64,000 bases of DNA from Galbibacter orientalis DSM 19592 (GCF_000260115.1 NZ_JH651380.1:434001-498000); one strand, 5' to 3'; positions 41,182 through 49,943 are shown, counted from the first letter of the stretch. The notes: generated from the letters alone by a model not told the origin. Made by a program: numbers and translations.

Positions 41182-43605
41182 ATGGATAAAATAAAGATAC
41201 GATTGTTGTCTTCCTTTTTGGCAATATTTGGTGTTTGCGAAGCGCAGGAAAAAATAACAATTTCTGGAAAAGTAAAAGATAATCAAACCAATGAAGTATT
41301 ACCTTTTACTTCTGTAACAGTAAATAAAGAAACTTCTGAGACGTTTGTAGTAGGAACAATTACAGATGAAGCGGGTAATTTTCAGATAGAAGGATTGGCA
41401 TTGGGAAATTATAGTATAAACATCTCTTTTGTAGGCTATGAGCAATCGCAACGGATGATTTATGCAAGCGGAATAAATACCACTTTTAATCTAGGAGTAA
41501 TTCCGTTGAATCCCACATCCGAAACTTTGGAAGCGGTGGAGGTTTCAGTAAAAAGAGAAGTGACCAATGCTGCATTAAGTAAAAAAAGTTTTTCACTTAC
41601 CGATAATATTGCTAATTCTGGTGGCTCGGTATTGGAAGCTATGAAATCAATGCCCGGGGTTACTTTTGATCAAGATGGAAAAGTGTTGTTGAGAGGGAGT
41701 GATAAGGTTACTGTGCTTATAGATGGAAAACAGTCCAGTTTAACTGGGTTTGGAAACCAAAAAGGATTGGGAAATATTCCAGTTTCAAATATTGATAGGA
41801 TAGAGATCATTAATAATCCTTCGGCTAAGTATGATGCCAATGGCTTGGCGGGAATTATTAATATCATCTATAAAGATGAGCAAGAAAGAGGATTAAATGG
41901 AACTGTAGGACTTTCATCTGGGATAGGGGCTTTCAGTAAGCGAAAGGAGGATCTCCCGACCGATCTGGGTTCTTATTATATGAATCCGAAATTAATTCCA
42001 AGCATAGATTTTAACTATAGAACTAAAAAGTTCAATTACTTTTTTCAGTCAGAATTTATCATTCAAGAAGCGCTTCCCAATAATGAGTATACCACTAGAT
42101 TCTATAATGATGGAAGGAAGATTACATCCCAAGTTCCTGAGAACAGAAAACAGTTCAGGGTTATCTTAAAAGGAGGTATTGATTGGAATTTTAATGAGAA
42201 TAATAGGTTTACTTTTTCAGGGATGTACGATAGAGAAAAACATATAGATACCTCTCAAGTAGCTTTTATCAACCTAGCCTCCAGTCAAAGAGAACGCTAT
42301 TATAACTGGAAAGAAGAAGAGATAACAAGTAACATTAATGTGGTAGCAGATTATGAACATTCATTTTCGCAGCCTGGGCAAACCTTTAATGCAAACCTAC
42401 AATATACAAGAGGTTTGGAGGATGAAAGTTATTTTTTGAATGATAGTTCTTCCATTCGGTTGGGGAGGGATGTTACGCATATAAAAGCGGTAGAACATAC
42501 CCTGGGAGTGTCAGCTAATTACGCACAGGCACTAGCAGCTGGGAAGTTGGAGGTGGGCACCAAAGTTAGAGTTCGCCGTCTTCCTGTGGATTATATTGTT
42601 GAAAGAGGAAATAATTCAATTATTTATGAAGGGCTCGGGGATTATTCCGATTGGGGAGAGAATCTCTTTGCAGGGTATGCAAACTTTGTATATGAAAGAG
42701 CACATTTTGAAATAGAAGCAGGTTTAAGAGCTGAGTATACCGAGGTTTTTTATACTCTCGACCCTACAAATATCTACTACAATTCCAACGACGATTACGA
42801 CTATTTTAAATTTTTTCCAAGTGTACGATATACTCAAAAGCTGAACCAAAATAACAATATATCCCTTTTTTATAATCGTCGAATTGATCGTCCTGGAGAA
42901 GCAGAACTCAGGATTTTTCCAAAGTATGATGACCCTGAACTCTTAAAAGTAGGGAATCCCTATTTACGTCCTCAATACACAGAATCTATAGAATTGGCAC
43001 ATAAATTTTCATGGACCACAGGTTCTTTATTTTCCGCTTTATATCACAAAAAGATAACCGATGAATATCGAAGAATTTATAGTATTGATGATTCGAATCC
43101 AACGTATGATATTATCAATAGAATATATCAAAATACAGGAAAGACGTTGTCAAGCGGAATAGAAATACTTTTTAATCAGGATATTTCCTCTTATTGGGAA
43201 TTGGGTATGAGTGCAAATTTTTTTAGAAATAAGGTAGCAGCTTATACTGGAACTGTCTTGTTTCCCTATGAAAGATCCTTTTATATAGAAGAATCTAAGG
43301 CAAATGCTACTATTTTAAAACTAACCAATGAATTTCAGCTGCCTTGGGAGTTACAATTTCAAGTGGTAGGGCTTTATTATTCACCAAAAAATATACCGCA
43401 AGGAAAGGAGCTTTCTCGTTCTTCGGTAGATATTGGAGTGAAGAAAGTCGTATGGAATAAAAAAGGAGAGGTTGCTTTTTCAATGAGTGATATTTTTAAT
43501 ACTTATGGCATTCGACAAGAAATAAACGAAAGCGATTTTACTGCCTTATATCAGAATTATTATGAGACACAGATTGCGAGAATATCTTTTAAATATAAGT
43601 TCTAA
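41182..43605 (+). CDS. TonB-dependent receptor-like outer-membrane protein
   Basis: From ATG 41182 the protein has 807 residues, with a signal peptide ending CEAQ. A carboxypeptidase-regulatory-like domain (KITISGKVKDNQTNEVLPFTSVTV, GNFQIEGLALGNYSI, SFVGYEQ) is followed by a TonB plug (SGGSVLEAMKSMPGVTFDQDGKVLLRGSDKVTVLIDGKQS, IEIINNPSAKYDANGLAGIINIIYK). The long barrel of the outer-membrane beta-barrel type ends RISFKYKF. It is not a SusC protein: the SusC box is missing and there is no SusD. The substrate is unknown. It is preceded by response-regulator site A, so it is likely controlled by the adjacent two-component system. Confidence 0.9.
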   Translation: MDKIKIRLLSSFLAIFGVCEAQEKITISGKVKDNQTNEVLPFTSVTVNKETSETFVVGTITDEAGNFQIEGLALGNYSINISFVGYEQSQRMIYASGINTTFNLGVIPLNPTSETLEAVEVSVKREVTNAALSKKSFSLTDNIANSGGSVLEAMKSMPGVTFDQDGKVLLRGSDKVTVLIDGKQSSLTGFGNQKGLGNIPVSNIDRIEIINNPSAKYDANGLAGIINIIYKDEQERGLNGTVGLSSGIGAFSKRKEDLPTDLGSYYMNPKLIPSIDFNYRTKKFNYFFQSEFIIQEALPNNEYTTRFYNDGRKITSQVPENRKQFRVILKGGIDWNFNENNRFTFSGMYDREKHIDTSQVAFINLASSQRERYYNWKEEEITSNINVVADYEHSFSQPGQTFNANLQYTRGLEDESYFLNDSSSIRLGRDVTHIKAVEHTLGVSANYAQALAAGKLEVGTKVRVRRLPVDYIVERGNNSIIYEGLGDYSDWGENLFAGYANFVYERAHFEIEAGLRAEYTEVFYTLDPTNIYYNSNDDYDYFKFFPSVRYTQKLNQNNNISLFYNRRIDRPGEAELRIFPKYDDPELLKVGNPYLRPQYTESIELAHKFSWTTGSLFSALYHKKITDEYRRIYSIDDSNPTYDIINRIYQNTGKTLSSGIEILFNQDISSYWELGMSANFFRNKVAAYTGTVLFPYERSFYIEESKANATILKLTNEFQLPWELQFQVVGLYYSPKNIPQGKELSRSSVDIGVKKVVWNKKGEVAFSMSDIFNTYGIRQEINESDFTALYQNYYETQIARISFKYKF

Positions 43606-43608
43606 CCA

Positions 43609-43643
43609 CTTAAACATTCCTTTAGAATTAGTTCCTAATTTTA
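43609..43643 (+). promoter_or_regulatory. Response-regulator box and promoter, site B (PepSY-like gene)
   Basis: CTTAAAC (43609-43615), ATTC, CTTTAGA (43620-43626), then 9 bases, then TAATTTTA (43636-43643), 28 bases before the ATG. It starts 4 bases after the TonB receptor stop. Confidence 0.7.
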
Positions 43644-43671
43644 ATATTATTAACTAAAAATAAAACTTATA

Positions 43672-44124
43672 ATGAAAGTATTAAAGTTATTATTTATGGT
43701 GGTCTCAGTAACAGGGTTAAGTGCCTTTGCCATTAAAAAAGAGGTGCCAGAAAAAGTAGAAGAAGCATTTAATAAAAAATTCCCTGAAGCTAAGGCCGTA
43801 CATTGGGATCAGGAATCTGATCATGAATGGGAAGCAGCATTTAAATATGGTGGACATCGGTATTCAGCCAATTTCATGGATGATGGTACGTGGAAAGAAA
43901 CAGAACATGAAATTAAGTTGAAGCAATTACCAGACAGGGTTCGAATTTCCTTATTTCAAAAGTTCCAAAATTATAAAATTAAAGCGCAAGAAATTTCGGA
44001 AACAACTAATGGTATTCTATACGAATGTGAAATTAAAAAAGGAAAATCCAAATTGGAAGTAGCTTTTGATGAAAAAGGAGAATTAAAGAAAAAAGAAGTG
44101 TTAACAGGAGAAGATGAAGATTAG
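43672..44124 (+). CDS. PepSY-like periplasmic protein
   Basis: A 150-residue exported protein with a signal peptide to about residue 21 (GLSAFA). Two PepSY-like/DUF2874 repeats are seen: VPEKVEEAFNKKFPEAKAVHWDQESDHEWEAAFKYGGHRYSANFMDDGTWKETE-type, then a second starting LPDRVRISLFQKF and ending LEVAFDEKGELKKKEVL. In Bacteroidetes such proteins often accompany two-component systems and TonB receptors, and are thought to be periplasmic binding or inhibitory proteins. It has its own regulated promoter (site B) and a terminator after it. Confidence 0.88.
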   Translation: MKVLKLLFMVVSVTGLSAFAIKKEVPEKVEEAFNKKFPEAKAVHWDQESDHEWEAAFKYGGHRYSANFMDDGTWKETEHEIKLKQLPDRVRISLFQKFQNYKIKAQEISETTNGILYECEIKKGKSKLEVAFDEKGELKKKEVLTGEDED

Positions 44125-44144
44125 GTTTTGATTGTTTCGTATTG

Positions 44145-44180
44145 ATGGGATTTGAATTTATTTTCAAATCCCATTTTTTT
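44145..44180 (+). terminator. Rho-independent terminator after the PepSY-like gene
   Basis: ATGGGATTTGAA (44145-44156) pairs perfectly with TTCAAATCCCAT (44163-44174), followed by six T. Site C lies just after it, so the downstream gene is a separate transcription unit. Confidence 0.92.
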
Positions 44181-44204
44181 GCAATAATCGGAATGAAATA
44201 CAAA

Positions 44205-44239
44205 CTTTAATTTTCCTTTAGATTCTGGTACTAATTTTA
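44205..44239 (+). promoter_or_regulatory. Response-regulator box and promoter, site C (LTA-synthase-like gene)
   Basis: CTTTAAT (44205-44211), TTTC, CTTTAGA (44216-44222), then 9 bases, then TAATTTTA (44232-44239), 27 bases before the ATG. Confidence 0.75.
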
Positions 44240-44266
44240 CCGCTTAAATTTAGATGCAGTAATTTT

Positions 44267-46246
44267 ATGTGGTATTGTCCCCCTAAACGTTTTGAATTAT
44301 TGAAGGTTTTTGTTCTTTTTTTTATAAGCCTTTCATTTGTTGTAAGATCAATTTTTTTATTGTGGAATTTAGGTGAGGTGGATGTACATTTTATTGATAT
44401 AATACGAATTTTTATAACAGGTTTGTTTTATGACTTGGGAACAATTTCGTTTTTTACCCTTCCGTATTTGCTGTATTTAATGATTATTCCTAATAAATGG
44501 ATTGGGAGTTTATTTGATCGAATAGCTACCTATACAGGTTTTACCATAGGAATATTGATGCTCTATTTTTCATTTTTTGCAGAAATTACATTCTGGGATG
44601 AATTCCATAGAAGATTTAATTTTATAGCAGTAGATTATCTAATCTATACCTATGAGGTAGTTCAAAATATAAATGAGTCCTATCCCTTACCGATTTTAAT
44701 TTCTAGCATCTTGTTATTGGCTATTGGTACCTTATATTTAATATATAAATGCAAGGTTTTTAAACATATATTTCTGACGCAAATAACATTTAAAAAGAAA
44801 GTATTATTTTCTTTACCTTGGATTGTAATAGCCATTTGTTTTAGCATGTTTGTTTCCAATGAAGGTGCTGATTGGTCTAGAAACCGGTACAATAATGAAC
44901 TTTCTAAGGCGGGGATTTATTCCTTTTTTGCCGCCTTTAGAAATAATGCACTTTCTTACACGGAATTTTACAAAACCCTTACAGAAAAAGAATCTCATGC
45001 TTTGGTTAGCAAACAATACGAAGCTTCTGGAAAATTGATTAATCCGAAAAAAAATCCAATATATAGAAATATTTCACGGCATGATTCACTTCAAAGTGAA
45101 ATAACCCCCAATGTTATATTTATTTGTGTGGAGAGTTTAAGTGCAAAATTCTTAGGAGTATTTGGCAATGAAAAGGGGCTTACTCCGAACTTGGATAAGC
45201 TTTCTAAGGATGGGGTTTTGTTTTCAAATCTATATGCTACAGGAACCAGGACGGTTCGTGGAATGGAAGCCATAACCTTATCGATTCCACCAACACCTGG
45301 ACGAAGTATTGTGAAAAGAGAACGGAATACGGGAATGTTTACTATTGGTGAAGTGTTTAAAAATAAAGGGTATACCCGTAACTTCTATTATGGGGGAGAT
45401 GGCTATTTCGATAATATGAATACGTATTTTAGTGGTAATGGTTTTAATATTATAGATAGAGGAAGAAATTTTTTGATTGGAGATGAGATAGAAACCATTA
45501 GGACGAATATTAATGATGAAGAAGTAAGTTTTGAAAATGCTTGGGGTGTATGCGATGAGGATCTTTTTAGTAAAGTCTTACAACAAGCAGATTTGCAGAC
45601 TGTTAATGGAACACCTTTTTTTGACTTTATCATGACTACTTCTAATCATAAACCTTATACCTATCCTAATGGAAAAATAGACATCCCGTCGGGGAGTGGT
45701 CGCGATGGAGCCGTTAAATATACAGATTATGCGATTGGAAAGTTTATTGAAAAAGCTAAAACAAAGCCGTGGTTTAAAAATACTGTATTTGTGATTATGA
45801 GTGATCATTGTGCCAGTAGTGCTGGAAGGTGGGAATTAGATGTTAAGAATTATCATATTCCTGCTATTATCTACAACCTGCCTAATAAACACTCAGAAAA
45901 GGTTGAGAAACTCTGTTCTCAAATCGATCTTTTCCCAACACTATTCGGTTATTTTAATTGGGAGTATAGTTCAAACTTCTTTGGGCAGGATATCACAAAT
46001 AAAGCTTCAGATAGGGAAAGGGCTTTTATTGGAAATTATAGAAAACTTGGACTTTTAAAAGGAAATGATGTAATGATCCTTGGAGACCAAAAAACTGCTA
46101 ATTTTTATACATGGGATGATAAAACCAATGAACTGACGAAACAAACATTATCCAATGACTATTTAAATCAGACCATATCTTTTTATCAAACTGCCGATGA
46201 TTTATATACCAGCGGTAAGCTCACTTTAAAAAGTTTAAACAAATGA
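44267..46246 (+). CDS. LTA-synthase-like sulfatase-fold phospho-head-group transferase
   Basis: A 659-residue inner-membrane enzyme. Five hydrophobic segments lie in residues about 10-205, followed by a periplasmic alkaline-phosphatase/sulfatase-fold domain (about 275-610). Active-site candidates are metal-binding Glu289 in IFICVESLSAKF, nucleophile Thr329 in TGTRTVRGMEA, and Asp513-His514 in IMSDHCAS. The family includes LtaS, OpgB and EptA-like enzymes, which move phosphoglycerol or phosphoethanolamine from phospholipid to an acceptor, releasing diacylglycerol. The Thr nucleophile separates it from true sulfatases (Cys/Ser). Its promoter carries site C, and its stop overlaps the lipid kinase start. 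The acceptor is unknown: lipid A, a periplasmic glycan, or other. Confidence 0.88.
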   Translation: MWYCPPKRFELLKVFVLFFISLSFVVRSIFLLWNLGEVDVHFIDIIRIFITGLFYDLGTISFFTLPYLLYLMIIPNKWIGSLFDRIATYTGFTIGILMLYFSFFAEITFWDEFHRRFNFIAVDYLIYTYEVVQNINESYPLPILISSILLLAIGTLYLIYKCKVFKHIFLTQITFKKKVLFSLPWIVIAICFSMFVSNEGADWSRNRYNNELSKAGIYSFFAAFRNNALSYTEFYKTLTEKESHALVSKQYEASGKLINPKKNPIYRNISRHDSLQSEITPNVIFICVESLSAKFLGVFGNEKGLTPNLDKLSKDGVLFSNLYATGTRTVRGMEAITLSIPPTPGRSIVKRERNTGMFTIGEVFKNKGYTRNFYYGGDGYFDNMNTYFSGNGFNIIDRGRNFLIGDEIETIRTNINDEEVSFENAWGVCDEDLFSKVLQQADLQTVNGTPFFDFIMTTSNHKPYTYPNGKIDIPSGSGRDGAVKYTDYAIGKFIEKAKTKPWFKNTVFVIMSDHCASSAGRWELDVKNYHIPAIIYNLPNKHSEKVEKLCSQIDLFPTLFGYFNWEYSSNFFGQDITNKASDRERAFIGNYRKLGLLKGNDVMILGDQKTANFYTWDDKTNELTKQTLSNDYLNQTISFYQTADDLYTSGKLTLKSLNK

Positions 46247-47124
46247 AAAAAATTCATTTCATTGTAAATCCAATTGCAGGAAAAGGGAATAAACATATTG
46301 ATGAAACGCTTTTGAGCAGCTATTTTTCAAAAGACCATTATGAGGTGAGAGTTAAGAGTACAAAGTATAAAGGTGAGGCTGTAGTGCTGACCCAAGAATC
46401 TGTTAGCCAAGGTGCCACTATTATTGTAGCATGTGGTGGTGATGGAACCGTTAATGAGGTAGCTTCTGTCTTAGTGAATTCTCAATGCATCTTAGGGATT
46501 GTACCCATTGGTTCTGGAAATGGATTGGCTTCTCATTTGAAAATACCTAAAGATATTGAAAAGGCACTTTTACTGATTCAGCATGAGATAACAACCAGAA
46601 TTGATGTAGGAAGCTGCAATGGCACTTATTTTTTTAGTAATACAGGCTTTGGATTTGATGCAAAAGTAATACGAAGGTATGAAGGTTTTACTGGGCGTAC
46701 CCTTAATAGTTATTTAAAAGCTTGTGTTGTTACTTTTTTTAATAATAAGAATGAAGATTCTCTTGTAGTAACCATTAACGGAACAAAAAAGTATAAAGAC
46801 CCATTTTTAATTTTTGCATCAAACTCCAATGAATTGGGCTATAATTTTAGTCTTACGCCAAAAGCATCACTACAAGATGGTCTTTTGGATGTTCTTATAA
46901 TCCCAAAGATGCAGAAGCTACAGTTAGTATGGTTTGGGGTAATGTTAATTTTTAAAAGACATCTAGGTTTAAATGGAGTGGTTAGTTATCAAACAAATAA
47001 GCTAGATATAATAAGAAATGAAGGAAGGTATTTTGAATCTCAAATGGATGGTGAATATAAAACTTTAGAAGAAATAGAGGTATCTATTGAATTATTGAAA
47101 GACTCAATTATAGTAATCAATTAA
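46243..47124 (+). CDS. Diacylglycerol/lipid kinase (YegS/DgkB type)
   Basis: A 293-residue cytosolic or membrane-associated kinase. The DAGK catalytic domain shows IVNPIAGKGN, then the nucleotide-binding ACGGDGTVNEVASVL, GIVPIGSGNGLASHLKIP, and FFSNTGFGFDAKVI. It overlaps the transferase gene by ATGA, indicating tight co-expression. The likely role is to phosphorylate diacylglycerol left over when the transferase removes a phospholipid head group, returning phosphatidic acid to lipid synthesis (inference from context; DgkA does this for OpgB in E. coli). Confidence 0.9.
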   Translation: MKKIHFIVNPIAGKGNKHIDETLLSSYFSKDHYEVRVKSTKYKGEAVVLTQESVSQGATIIVACGGDGTVNEVASVLVNSQCILGIVPIGSGNGLASHLKIPKDIEKALLLIQHEITTRIDVGSCNGTYFFSNTGFGFDAKVIRRYEGFTGRTLNSYLKACVVTFFNNKNEDSLVVTINGTKKYKDPFLIFASNSNELGYNFSLTPKASLQDGLLDVLIIPKMQKLQLVWFGVMLIFKRHLGLNGVVSYQTNKLDIIRNEGRYFESQMDGEYKTLEEIEVSIELLKDSIIVIN

Positions 47125-47136
47125 TATTCACTTAAA

Positions 47137-47171
47137 CTTTAGAATGTCTTTAGAATCAAGATTTACTTTTA
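47137..47171 (+). promoter_or_regulatory. Response-regulator box and promoter, site D (PAP2 gene)
   Basis: CTTTAGA (47137-47143), ATGT, CTTTAGA (47148-47154), then 9 bases, then TACTTTTA (47164-47171). The two boxes are identical. A further CTTAAAC directly precedes them at 47131. Confidence 0.75.
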
Positions 47172-47237
47172 GTAGCTTAATCCTAAGAAATACTCATGCC
47201 TATACTATTAAAACTACATAACTGATAGCGTAAATTT

Positions 47238-47822
47238 ATGTGTTCTCTTTTTAATTCCCCTACCAAAACCTTCCATTTTAAAATTCAGAGGTGCTTTATA
47301 TTTTTTGTTTGTCTTATTTGCTTTTGGAATTTGAGATTGTATTCACAAGAAAAAGCGATTGAAATCTCAGGAGATATTCTTTTGTATGCTATGCCTACTA
47401 TTTCATTAGGATCTACCCTTGTCATTGGTGATAAACAAGGAACTTGGCAGTTTCTAAAAGGTTTTGCCGTAAACGAAGCCATGACTTTTGGGTTAAAACT
47501 AGCCATTAGTAAGCCACGACCCAATGAAGCTAATAATAATTCTTTTCCATCAGGGCATACCTCCACGACATTTCAGAGTGCGGCTTTTATTCAAAAACGA
47601 TATGGCTGGAAATATGGAATACCTGCTTATGCATTAGCTGGGTTCACTGGATTTAGTAGGATTTACGCCGATCAGCATGATATACTGGATGTTTTAGCGG
47701 GAGCAGTCATAGGTGTTGGAAGTAGTTATTTATTTACGACTGAATATCAAAAGAAACATATGGAAGTTACATTTACTTCCAATCGAGATAACATATTACT
47801 GGGATTTAATTATAAGTTTTAA
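47238..47822 (+). CDS. PAP2-family membrane phosphatase
   Basis: A 194-residue protein with an N-terminal hydrophobic segment and the full PAP2 signature: KLAISKPRPNE, then SFPSGHTST, then SRIYADQHDILDVLAG. The Arg, both His and the Asp needed for phosphatase activity are present. Such enzymes dephosphorylate phosphatidic acid, undecaprenyl diphosphate or lipid A phosphates on the periplasmic side. It has its own regulated promoter (site D). The context with a head-group transferase and lipid kinase suggests envelope lipid modification or recycling. Confidence 0.92.
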   Translation: MCSLFNSPTKTFHFKIQRCFIFFVCLICFWNLRLYSQEKAIEISGDILLYAMPTISLGSTLVIGDKQGTWQFLKGFAVNEAMTFGLKLAISKPRPNEANNNSFPSGHTSTTFQSAAFIQKRYGWKYGIPAYALAGFTGFSRIYADQHDILDVLAGAVIGVGSSYLFTTEYQKKHMEVTFTSNRDNILLGFNYKF

Positions 47823-48157
47823 CACCAATTTAGCCATATAAATAAGGTAGAATATTTAAAACCAATACTATATATTTAACATATTAGTTTAATATAAATT
47901 CATCCAATCTTATGATGTGGGTCACTTATTCCTTTTTAGCATCAAATTATACATGACAACATATTAAATATATCTATCCAATATTTCCGAAAGTTAAACT
48001 CGCAAAATATTTCTCGGAAAAGGGACGGCATAAAGCCGTTCCGTTGTCTCTTTTTATTCCGTTTCCTTTCCACTCCAAAATTTTGCCTTCCGTTTGGGTT
48101 ATGCTCAAATATTGTTTAACCTGCCTGTCGGTAGACAGGTCTAAAAATTTCATTATT
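47823..48157. other. Intergenic boundary between envelope genes and mobile-element remnant
   Basis: No gene is seen. GTGGGTCACTT at 47917-47927 matches the inverted core of the IS21 end repeats (AAGTGACCCAC). ACGGCATAAAGCCGT near 48024-48040 forms a small hairpin. CCTGTC/GACAGG at 48124-48139 forms another just before the next gene. The change of context here suggests the edge of an acquired segment. Confidence 0.45.
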
Positions 48158-48565
48158 ATGGAAACAAAAACAAAAGCAAGCGGTGTAGCAAAAAAACAAA
48201 GTGCTACCGTTAAAAAGGACGTTCAAAAGAAATTGACCCAAGAGGCAGTTGAGAAAACTGTAAAAGCTGAAACGAAGGTTGTTCCTCAAAAGCCTGAAAT
48301 TAGTCTGGATGATCGCATCCAGAAGTTTGAAAAGTTACGAGGTTTGGCAACGCAGCGGGAACGCTTGGCAGAGACCTTAACCGAACTCACCAAATTCAAT
48401 TACAATCAGGATGGTTCGAGTAGTTTCTTTATTCGAGATTCCCGTCATCTGGAATTTAAAACCACCAATTCAAATCTTATCAAATTGGTGACCTCGCATT
48501 TACAATCCACTTTAGAACAGCGTAAAGCGGAAATTGAACAGCAGATTGTTCAATTTGAGTTGTAA
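48158..48565 (+). CDS. Conserved mobile-element protein, unknown function
   Basis: From ATG 48158 the protein has 135 residues. The first 50 are rich in Lys, Ala and Glu (low complexity), and the rest is helical (SLDDRIQKFEKLRGLATQRERLAETL, then FKTTNSNLIKLVTSHLQSTLEQRKAEIEQQI). I associate proteins of this type with flavobacterial integrative elements and plasmids, beside DUF932 and PRTRC genes (recalled, not checked). A longer frame from 48044 is unlikely. A terminator follows. Confidence 0.7.
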   Translation: METKTKASGVAKKQSATVKKDVQKKLTQEAVEKTVKAETKVVPQKPEISLDDRIQKFEKLRGLATQRERLAETLTELTKFNYNQDGSSSFFIRDSRHLEFKTTNSNLIKLVTSHLQSTLEQRKAEIEQQIVQFEL

Positions 48566-48586
48566 AACTTAATTTTCTATTTATTA

Positions 48587-48622
48587 AAAAGCCTACTCGC
48601 AAGAGTGGGCTTTTCTTTTTTT
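48587..48622 (+). terminator. Rho-independent terminator
   Basis: AAAAGCCTACTC, loop GCAA, GAGTGGGCTTTT (one T-G pair), then a T-run. Confidence 0.88.
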
Positions 48623-48641
48623 AATCTAAAATTTTAACATT

Positions 48642-49478
48642 ATGTATTTAAATCATTTACAACAGGACGAGATTTTTATTCCATCAGCAATAAAATCTTT
48701 TGAAAGTATTACAGGAATTAAGTCCCGTAGAGGGCTTGAAAATGTCATTGTATCAAATGGCAAAATTGTTAATGTGGTATCCAAAAGTTATGGGCATATT
48801 CCCAATGAACTATTTTTTCATAAAGCAGAACAACTTCTGGTAGATGCCAATCTAAAGTATCGTAAACGAACCATCAATCGAAATGACAGGTCGTTTGTGA
48901 TGGATTTTATCATCGACAATGACAATCTATTTGAACTTAAAAATAAACAAGACCAAATACTACCCATGCTCCGTTTTAAGAATTCTTACGATGGGAGTGA
49001 AAAAACGTCGGGACATTTTGGATTTTTTAGACAAATTTGTTCAAATGGACTTCATATAGCTCAGTCAAAAATTGCCTTTTCCATTAGACACACTAAAAAC
49101 AGTACGAATTTGATTATGCCTGAATTGGAATGGCTTTTTGAAAAGTTTATGGATAATGAGTTTTATAGTATTTCAAATCAATTTCTACAAATGAGCGCTG
49201 CTTCCATAAATGATGAAGAGGCCTTTGTTTTCGAAGTGCTGAATCGTATAAAATTGTTTCAATATGCGTGTAGTGCTAAAAACAATAATCCTTCAAAAAA
49301 AGCAAGAATGGTACTAGATACCCTGTATAAAGAATCCATACGCCTTGGTGAATCACCAAATTTATGACTTGGCTACAATGCTTTTAATAGGGTGTTACAT
49401 ACACAGCTTAAAAAGGGTTTTTCCCAACAAGAGAAACTAGATAAGGCGCTGTTTGAAGCAATTTATGCAATGGTATAA
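48642..49478 (+). pseudogene. DUF932-like mobile-element protein with in-frame TGA
   Basis: The frame reads 241 residues to TGA at 49365-49367, then continues in the same frame with LGYNAFNRVLHTQLKKGF-type sequence and a natural-looking end at TAA 49476-49478 (278 codons in all). The TGA stands where a Trp (TGG) would fit. The body (EIFIPSAIKSFESITGIKSRRGLENVIVSNGKIVNVVSKSYGHIPN, FFRQICSNGLHIA) resembles DUF932/DUF945-type proteins of plasmids and integrative elements. Either one base change has truncated it or this is a sequencing error. Confidence 0.75.
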
Positions 49479-49494
49479 ATACACGGTTAGGCCG

Positions 49495-49526
49495 CTCCAG
49501 TGCCTTGTAAAACTGGAGTTTTATTT
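49495..49526 (+). terminator. Small hairpin with T-rich tail
   Basis: CTCCAGT (49495-49501) and ACTGGAG (49512-49518), then TTTTATTT. It may be a terminator or a leader hairpin for the next gene, 20 bases on. Confidence 0.6.
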
Positions 49527-49538
49527 CATTTGTAACCT

Positions 49539-49874
49539 ATGGAATCTCACAAAAAATCAACTAGAAAAGCAGTAGATAAAACAATAACGTTTAATGCACA
49601 ATGGAACGGAATTCCACTACTTATTACCTATACTAAAAATTATTACAAAGTTGCTGGTATTTCGCATATAACAGTAAAAGCTCCTGAACCGTTGCCCATA
49701 ACCGAAACTGGATTTCGGTCTATGTGGTTGCATGAGGAAGAATTAAGCAGCACAACCCCAGTAGCCTACCTCCTTGAAATCCTTAACCTTGAGAGCCAAA
49801 CTAGGCAATGGAAAAAATACATAGCGGCTCAAAAACTGAAAGCAAAACAAAGCAATCAATTGGAACTGTTTTAA
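49539..49874 (+). CDS. Small mobile-element protein, unknown function
   Basis: A 111-residue protein with motifs ITFNAQWNGIPLLITYTKNYYKVAGISHITVKA and TETGFRSMWLHEEEL, and a basic tail ending QLELF. I do not know a functional family. Proteins like it occur with DUF932 genes in flavobacterial conjugative elements (recalled). It is the last recognisable gene of that remnant. Confidence 0.7.
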   Translation: MESHKKSTRKAVDKTITFNAQWNGIPLLITYTKNYYKVAGISHITVKAPEPLPITETGFRSMWLHEEELSSTTPVAYLLEILNLESQTRQWKKYIAAQKLKAKQSNQLELF

Positions 49875-49943
49875 GGATACCTACGTTTTGGAAATTCTAT
49901 TAGTTTTTACCTGAACTTCGTTTTGAATGTTTGTTATTGCTTT

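Noticed and set aside
45403-45808. Minus-strand open frames within the LTA-synthase-like gene
   Set aside because: They oppose the conserved catalytic domain and show no protein family features.
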